A DNA stretch of 64,000 nucleotides from Didymodactylos carnosus (lineage: Eukaryota > Rotifera > Eurotatoria > Philodinida > Philodinidae): contig CAJNOQ010000124.1 of the NCBI GenBank assembly GCA_905250885.1, forward strand, positions 1-64,000, in the 5' to 3' direction. Position 1 is the first letter of the stretch, and each line of letters starts with the position of its first letter. The position numbers and the translations under genes are program-made. A model generated the notes under the pieces. The model saw only the letters and a program-made list of their open reading frames with translations, searched no databases and was not told the origin of the DNA. Below are positions 57,506 to 64,000 of this stretch, piece after piece.

Positions 57506-57896
57506 ATTGTAGCACTAGCAGGGAAAATTTGTTGAGTTTTTCTTTTTTTACACCCATAGATTTCTGTAAGAGAAAAAAATATTTTTTTCTGCATTGCAAA
57601 TCAATTTGAGCAATCAAGCAAAACGTTTTTACCTGCAGGATTACTGATGCGTGACTAAGAGTATAAACTGTCAGCATACAAAGCAATATATTGACGCTTA
57701 TAGCGCTTAGTTTTTTATTGAACTTATCCTTCTTATCTTGTACAAATCAAAGAATTTGTGATATTCCATAAGATCAAGGTGAATGAATTTATTTATATTT
57801 CAAAAATCTTTCTAGGATGCTTCTAATCTAAAGAAATAGCAAATTTTAAAAATTAGAAAGAGTTCATTCAACGAAGTTGAGAGTATTCTCTAAAAA
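57506..57896. other. V-ATPase G 3' flank
   Basis: T-rich noncoding DNA up to an inverted-repeat element. No gene seen. Confidence 0.35.
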
Positions 57897-58169
57897 AGAA
57901 CCCAAAACGGGTATTTCCCTGGCGGGATACCCCTCCCCCTCCCCTCTGAGTAAAAAATGCAGATACCCTCTTTTATTTGGTTCTGTGGAATTAGAAATAC
58001 CCTTAACCGTATTTTACAATGTCATTTTGGCATTTCAGCATACACCTTTTGGATTTGATAATATTCCTCATTCCAAGAGAACTAAAAAAAGGGGGTATCG
58101 CATTTGTTACTCCAAAAACTGAGATTCCAAAACGGGTATCCCGGCATGGAAATACCCTTTTTGGTTCTG
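57897..58169. mobile_element. MITE with GGGTAT...ATACCC ends
   Basis: The ends at 57897-57932 and 58134-58169 are inverse copies over about 36 bases (AGAACC, AAAACGGGTATTTCCCTGG and GCGGGATACCC on the left). Each end is itself nearly palindromic around GGGTATTTCCC...GGGATACCC. Further GGGTAT and ATACCC words occur inside (57964-57969, 57998-58003, 58093-58099). It is noncoding and about 273 bp, and lies just upstream of the SAM-domain gene. The superfamily is not assigned because no target duplication is visible. Confidence 0.65.
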
Positions 58170-58321
58170 TACGATACGAAAATTTTTTAGAGAGTAGTTT
58201 GAGCTATAAACTAAGATCGGTTCTTTAGATTTTTTCAAATATTCAGCTGAGAATAATAATTAAAAGAACGTTATCAGAAAGAAAATTTTTTTTGCAGTTT
58301 GTCTTTTAGAACAACATTCAA

Positions 58322-59631
58322 ATGTCAAAACGTAATAAAACAAGATGTAAACGTGCATCAGAGGAATATCCTCATCATACGATAAAAAAACATAAACAAT
58401 ACATTAAATGGAAATACCTTCGCAGGTTTTATGAGAGTGGTGGTCGGGATTATGAACAATATATTAACTGGCTTGGAAATGAAAATGTTCAATCGCTTGT
58501 AATTCAGGAAGATAAGTATGTCTGTGGTTAGTATAGTAGCTATAATCAATTGATTAATAATGATGTTTTAATTTTTAGAGCAGATGATGTATGTGACAAA
58601 AAAGATTTGACACTACCAAGTAATATCGAAAATTTTTTTATATATAATATTACTGTTAACTCTTATTTTTCTTTTAGAACTTTTAGTAGACGATAACTCG
58701 CTGCCTGCACTTGTAATTGTTCAAGAGGATAATGATAATGTGCATGATTCTGATAAACAAACTCTCTCTAAAGCATCTACTCTCTCTAAATCATCTACTC
58801 CCTCTAAACCACCTACTCTCTCTAAATCATCTACTCTCTCTAAAGCATCTACACGTCTAATGGAAAAGACGTCGGATGCATGTACAACAACAATTAGTGG
58901 TTCGCTTAAAGAACGACGTATTGAAATTGATCATCAACCTCTTAGTACACATCTACCACTTCCAACAACTGTACCAAATGTTAACATTAACAAGCCATCA
59001 ATTATCCCGTTCCTACAGTCAAAACGAACACATCTTTTTTTTCATATACCATCAACAAAAGCGAATCTCTCTACACAATTATCATTTGATGTACTGAACA
59101 AGAATATGACTACAAATAAATTGCCCAAAAGTTTTGACCTTTGGACAGTTAATAATGTTGTCACGTTTATTGAGAAAATTTTTGGCAATCAAACACCCTA
59201 TGCAAAAGTAAACAGAAAATTTGTTAATTTGAATAATTTGAGGACACTAGGAAGGCAAGAAGATATTTTTATCGTCATTTACGCCGCAAATAGTACACCA
59301 TAAAAGAAGGCAACAGATTGTTCGGAGTAGAATAGTTGAACGTTTTCGTTTTTATCATCATAATAACAAAATTGATTTCAATCACTAGAGCGTAATGAAG
59401 TCAATAAATTAGCAGCATAAATAACTTGACTTATTTTTGATAAAAAGGCATTTAGTAAATATTTTTTCCTTTTAGGATTTCCGTGAACAACGAATTGATG
59501 GGCGAACTCTTCCGATGTTAACAGAAGATCACTTAATTAAAATATTTAGAATGAAACTTGGAGACGCATTACGATTACTTTCTATCATTAGAAAAATGAT
59601 TTCTGATACAAGGACATATCAGCATCGTTGA
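58322..59631 (+). CDS. Small SAM-domain protein
   Basis: Four exons, 58322-58515, 58579-58619, 58678-59207 and 59476-59631, keep phase and give 306 residues. The N-terminus is very basic (KRNKRTRCKR-like, KKHKQYIKWKYLRR), suiting nuclear or nucleic-acid contact. Residues about 90-125 carry tandem TLSKAS/TLSKSS/TPSKPP hexamers. The C-terminal SAM domain is split by the last intron: FDLWTVNNVVTFIEKIFGNQ, then DFREQRIDGRTLPMLTEDHL, then MKLGDALRLLSIIRKM. This fits the polyhomeotic/L3MBTL/SAMD7-11 group of SAM domains, which polymerise in Polycomb-type chromatin complexes. No zinc finger or MBT repeat is present, so a chromatin role is only inference. Exon 3 stays open for 32 codons into the intron (stop at 59303), which would give an isoform without the second half of the SAM fold. 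An AATAAA follows the stop. Confidence 0.72.
58757..58853 (+). repeat. 18-bp coding tandem repeat
   Basis: About five copies of an 18-bp unit of the form CTCTCTAAANCATCTACT within exon 3 of the SAM gene, encoding (TLSK[AS]S)n with one PPTL variant. The unit length keeps frame. Confidence 0.8.
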
Positions 59632-59640
59632 CTAAAATCA

Positions 59641-59646
59641 AATAAA
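59641..59646 (+). promoter_or_regulatory. Poly(A) signal of the SAM-domain gene
   Basis: AATAAA ten bases past the stop codon. Confidence 0.45.
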
Positions 59647-60959
59647 CATGGCTATTGTTTATTAACGATAAATCACTGTCATTTGTAGATGCATTTGCTA
59701 CTATAAACAACATTGATCAGACTGTGATAAATCAGAATACTGAATGATATATTAAACTAGAATCACGAGTTTTTCTAACATCTGTTATTGAAATCAGTGA
59801 GAAATTTTAATAACATCTGAATTAGGCAAGCACTCTTGTCAGAAACCCATATTTGTCCCAGAGCATTTGATCTTGATAAAATTTAGAGAATCTATGTCTT
59901 ATCTTAGACGGATGACACTAAGAAAACTGGACATTTCGATCTGAAATTTTTAGTGTTATCGTAAAACTCAAGTAAGGGTTGTAGAACAAATATTCCTCCT
60001 TGCAATTCAATTGATCCAGACTTCCTAGTGGTCTCAGAATGTAGTCAAGGCTTGGGACTGTAGTCTAAAATCAAAAATTGTTTTTTTTTAACGTGTTTTC
60101 AAATATTCTATCATAAGAGTTGGAAAAAGTTTTGGCTCATTTTTGAATTACTGGATTTTACACAAAACTAAGTGAAAGATCAAAAATTCTGCTCTGTTAC
60201 ATTGTAGCATCACGTTTTGGCTTCATTAAAAAATAAAACCACGATGTTTGGTGTTCTCAGATAAGTCTTTTTTGAAGATATGATGGCGTCAGTCTATAGT
60301 ACAGATTTTAAAGCGGTTGATAAAACTGCCATAACTTTTGATCAGAGCATGGTTCAAAGCTGAGAGATATCTCATTTTAATCAGAAAAAAAATTAGTTTT
60401 GGCAGTTTTTAGAAAACTTCTTTAAAAACCTTCAGAAACTTTTGATATTGACAAAAGCCAATATTTCAACTTAGGTGCACGTTTTTACTAAGAAATCAAT
60501 AAGTCAATATTTTATTCTTGCTCCAACGAGTAGTGACGAACGTCATCCATCTGTAATATAAATTCATGTGAGAACTTGTACTAGATAACTATCTAAAACA
60601 TCGATCATTTACAATCGAGCACTGTCGATCGAGCGTTTTTCAAGAAAACAGACAGAACTCGGATTCAAAACATTATTGTTTTATGTTTGTGATATGTACG
60701 AGTACTCGTATGTATAGAAGTTAAGTCTGGAATCTGAAAAATCTATTTTCAAATAGAATTAATTCCTATCATCTACACTTGATTTTTATTGAATTTTCTT
60801 CTATTACACTCACATTTGTCACAAAATCTGATTTGTGAAGTACTTGGTCTTAAGACAATATTTCCTGGAATTTTCAAGTGAACTTTTATATCTTTTAAGA
60901 ATGCCCCTTGTCATACAAATGCAGATTTTTCTAGAAAAAAAAGTCAATAATTAAAACAA
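59647..60959. other. Intergenic, no gene seen
   Basis: Noncoding, less AT-rich than the preceding desert. I see no open frame or boundary motif; it may be decayed repeat. Confidence 0.3.
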
Positions 60960-61548
60960 GGGAACCAACCCAAGCGATATACCCTGATTTTATTCAAATC
61001 TGGCTATTTATATGTAATCAAGGACGCTGATTATAAATATGATAACCATTTGGGCCATAGATCTTTTCTAGCCTCTCTTTAGGGAACCAGTTTTCTAGAA
61101 ATCGGTAGCAATGTTCTCGCAACATGTTGAGATTATAGTCCGTAAATTTTGCATCAGAATGAGACCCCTCCCAGTTCTCCACGACCTTTCTTTGTAACAT
61201 TATAGAATTTACAGGAAACGCACTAAATTAATTTTTTCCTTTTTCTGTCTATAGCTTCGAGCTGGCAATGAACATTTAGGGCCTTTTTTGTAAATTCTAT
61301 AACTTTGTAAAGAAAGGTCATGGAGAGCTGGGAGGGGTCTCATTTTGATGCAAAATTTACAGACTATAATCCCAACATGTTGCGAGAACTATGGTTTCAG
61401 TGGATTTCTAGAAAATCGGTCCTCTAAAGAGCGGCTAGAAAAGATCTATGGGCCCAAACGGTCATCATATTCGTGATCAGCGTCCTTGATTATATATAAG
61501 TAGCCAGGTTTGAACAAAAGCAGGGTGTATCACTTGGAGTGGTTCTCT
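60960..61548. mobile_element. Large foldback element, arms about 250 bp
   Basis: The left arm (60960-61215) and right arm (61292-61548) are inverse copies over nearly their whole length, differing by scattered substitutions and small indels. Shared blocks include GGACGCTGATTA/TGATCAGCGTCC, TAGATCTTTTCTAGCC, ATGAGACCCCTCCCA and GTAAATTTTGCATCA. The centre is only about 75 bp. A 60-codon minus frame at 61018-61200 lies wholly in the left arm and is not a gene. Such a structure would extrude or transcribe as a long hairpin. No clear target duplication, so the class is open (foldback DNA element or local inverted duplication). Confidence 0.75.
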
Positions 61549-64000
61549 CGTAAGTATATGGTAGGACAATCCACCGTGTCTACTCTAAACTTTCATACCG
61601 CTTTTGTTAATATTTAATTTATTGGCATACGAGCAGGTCTATATTCACACAAAATTGCATCTTACTAGTTTTCATGGTTTTTTGAGATACAGATGAAGGG
61701 ATATGAGTGCTCTTAATTTTTATAAATTGTCATTTGTTACCTTATTATCAATAAGAATAACTGGAATTAAAAACTCTCAAATTGCTAGAGAATTTTGCGT
61801 AAAAATTTAGCAACCAATAAAAAGCAAACGTTTTTTCATCACTCAAAATTGCCATCAAAAACAAAATTAAACAAATTAGCCTAATATTCATAAGAATTTG
61901 GTTTACTCATCTAGAGTATCTTGAATTTAGCTCCTAATCCATGAAGAGACTAAATTCTCGATATTCTTGTATTTAGTTTTGATAATTTTTTCTGAATATT
62001 TAATATGAAAAATTTTATCCATGAGTAGTTAGTACGAAAAGTCAAGCTAATTTCTCGATATTTTCTTTCAGAATTTAGAGAGTTTAGTTTTGTAGTTAGA
62101 TTTTTATGATCAAGAATGAAAGATGATTATTTAAACTAATTTACGTGGAAATTTAGTTGTTCAAGAGTTCTCATTTTAAATTAGCCACAATACTTCACTT
62201 CTTGACTTTTATTTCTTTTAAGGGCGCTCGTTTGCACAGCAGTATTCATTTAAAATATATAGACATACTTTAACAACACACTCGACGATTTTTAAGCGTT
62301 TCGAGTAGTTTTTATTGTTTAAAATGATGCAGCAAAGTTAAATAATTCTCGAATGCTGCATGTCTGATAAATAAGGACTATATATTGTACAAAAACGTGT
62401 GTAAAAGCATAACCTCTCTTTTCTTTGTTTCTCGTCAGTCGTGTGTTTATACGTGTTGTACATAGATGTACATGTGAACAATAAACGTGAAAGAGACTTC
62501 GTTTGTAATTTCAGTTATAAAGCATCTCCGTCCACTAGTGGTAGTAACTGCGGATTTTTGTGTGTGGCTGTGATCACACCCTTGTAGCAATTAATCAAAA
62601 TCAGAACGATGAGAAAAGACTATCGATTGTAATACCAATATCGAAAGATATTTTATTTTATTTTATATTTAGTGATAGACTATATGATGATTCTTATGCA
62701 TCGTTGAATCCTTATGACTTACTTTTAGCGTTAAAAGAAACACTACCTTTCAGTGGTATTCTTCTATTGCTCATTATGCTATTTTGAAAATTAACATAAA
62801 AAGCAATTCCCAATCGACAACTATTCAATAAGTTTAAGTAATTGAATTATTAGCTCAACAATGAAATTTTGGTCATAAACTCTTTTGAATATTGGTGAAT
62901 TAATGTAAATAGTAGAACATTGTCTTGACTCACTAGTATACTAGTGTATAGATGCAAATAGTCACTGGTAATAAACGTGATATAAAAACAAGGTTCTAAT
63001 ATTATACAAAAAATAAAATAAAATTTGCTATTTCTTGCTGTTCTCTCTAACGTAAACTAGTTTTTATTTTTGATACGAAAATCAACTTATGTAAATAGTT
63101 CGTGCTTGAAATTGGTTCTCATATTTTTTCTCTTTCTTAGCTTGTAACAATATAATAGGAGATTGTTATTTTCTGTTTTCGATCATGTTAGATTATCATA
63201 TAAAACGTATTATTATCATTGTTATTATTAAAGATTCGCTATGGGAAATTGAGTTCAATCTTGTTCATTTCTTCTTTCTCGTAGTAATAAAAAAAAAAGA
63301 TTCTGGTTTTTGTTTAAAAACATACACACAGAGTAACAATCTGTTTTCTCTCTTTCTTCCGGCTAAGCTAAGCTATTAAAAAAAGAAGGCGAAAGGATTA
63401 TTAGATTAGAATGAAGACTATGTACCACTAGTAAATTTCCGGTCGAAGGATAGAAAAGAGAAACATGAACTAAAATCTATTAGGATAAAAAATGTAGTTC
63501 CCATTACATTTATATTAATCAATTTGTAAAAATTTCCTCTTTTCTTTACTCGGAACATGTCAGAGGTGTGTATCTATCTTTTCTGTTAATCGACAAAAAC
63601 TTTTCTTTGTTAAAAAGGAAAAGTCATAATAAATTAATGTTTTTATGAACATGTAAATAACTATAGATGAAACGCATTCGTGCATTGATCATCAATGTAA
63701 TCAACACTCAAATAACAATGACAACAATTATCATTATAATTTTACCAGATCACATAACTATTTTGACATCCATAGCATAGTTATGATGAAAAATTTTATT
63801 AGTAAGTTTATAAAGATTTTTCAATTATTTTTAAAAGTCTATTGTGAATAACTTCGTCCATTGTGTCAGAATTTTCGTAACTACAGCTTTAAAAATGTTG
63901 AGAACGTGACCTAAAAGAAAAAGCTTCTGAAACATTGTTATATATTAGAGATAATTGCATGCGTAAATAATCTTTTTCTTCTTATCATGTCACTATCCTT
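61549..64000. other. Intergenic to window end
   Basis: AT-rich, no convincing gene. A perfect 16-base palindrome, CACTAGTATACTAGTG, lies at 62931-62946. Frames at 62560-62787 and 63185-63379 are composition artefacts. No tRNA recognised. Confidence 0.35.

Noticed and set aside
61018-61200. 60-residue minus-strand frame
   Set aside because: It is one arm of the large foldback element.
1-64000. CRISPR arrays, bacterial operons, riboswitches
   Set aside because: Genes are spliced animal genes; no regularly spaced direct repeats or ribosome-binding sites are seen.

Overview
The window reads as nuclear DNA of a small invertebrate animal, most likely a rotifer and plausibly a bdelloid. The DNA is strongly AT-rich. 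Most introns are 45-70 bp with clean GT...AG ends and T-rich acceptors. One gene is paramyosin, a muscle protein confined to invertebrates. Many different small inverted-repeat elements sit between and inside genes. The species call is inference; no ribosomal or mitochondrial marker is present.

Layout. 1-4.9 kb: repeats, one degraded coding remnant and hAT-like or palindromic elements. 5.0-7.3 kb (+): condensin kleisin NCAPH in four exons. 7.6-8.5 kb: 3' end of a broken LINE. 8.5-13.3 kb: repeat-rich intergenic DNA with a GC-rich patch and a hAT-type MITE with a target-site duplication. 13.4-18.9 kb (+): a HERC4-type HECT ubiquitin ligase in 20 exons. 20.0-23.2 kb (-): paramyosin in 14 exons, convergent with HERC4. 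26.2-37.9 kb (-): one 26-exon gene joining an N-terminal Rab-binding FYVE-like zinc finger (melanophilin/MyRIP type) to two Ig I-set domains and a long disordered tail. 38.1-42.2 kb: inverted-repeat elements. 42.3-44.4 kb (-): a MECOM/PRDM16-type zinc-finger regulator with a possible upstream exon at 47.4-47.7 kb. 47.7-57.1 kb: very AT-rich DNA with simple repeats and no convincing gene. 57.1-59.6 kb (+): a divergent V-ATPase subunit G and a small SAM-domain protein. 59.6-64 kb: repeats, including a large foldback element.

The genes do not form a pathway. They are ordinary housekeeping genes (condensin, ubiquitin ligase, V-ATPase), muscle or cytoskeletal genes (paramyosin, Rab/Ig protein) and regulators (MECOM-like, SAM). 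Exon models were built by hand from splice signals and reading phase. In NCAPH, HERC4, paramyosin, the Rab/Ig gene and the SAM gene every junction keeps frame, which is strong internal support. The most notable item is the Rab-effector/Ig architecture. The second theme is that several of the unusually long introns are filled by terminal-inverted-repeat elements.
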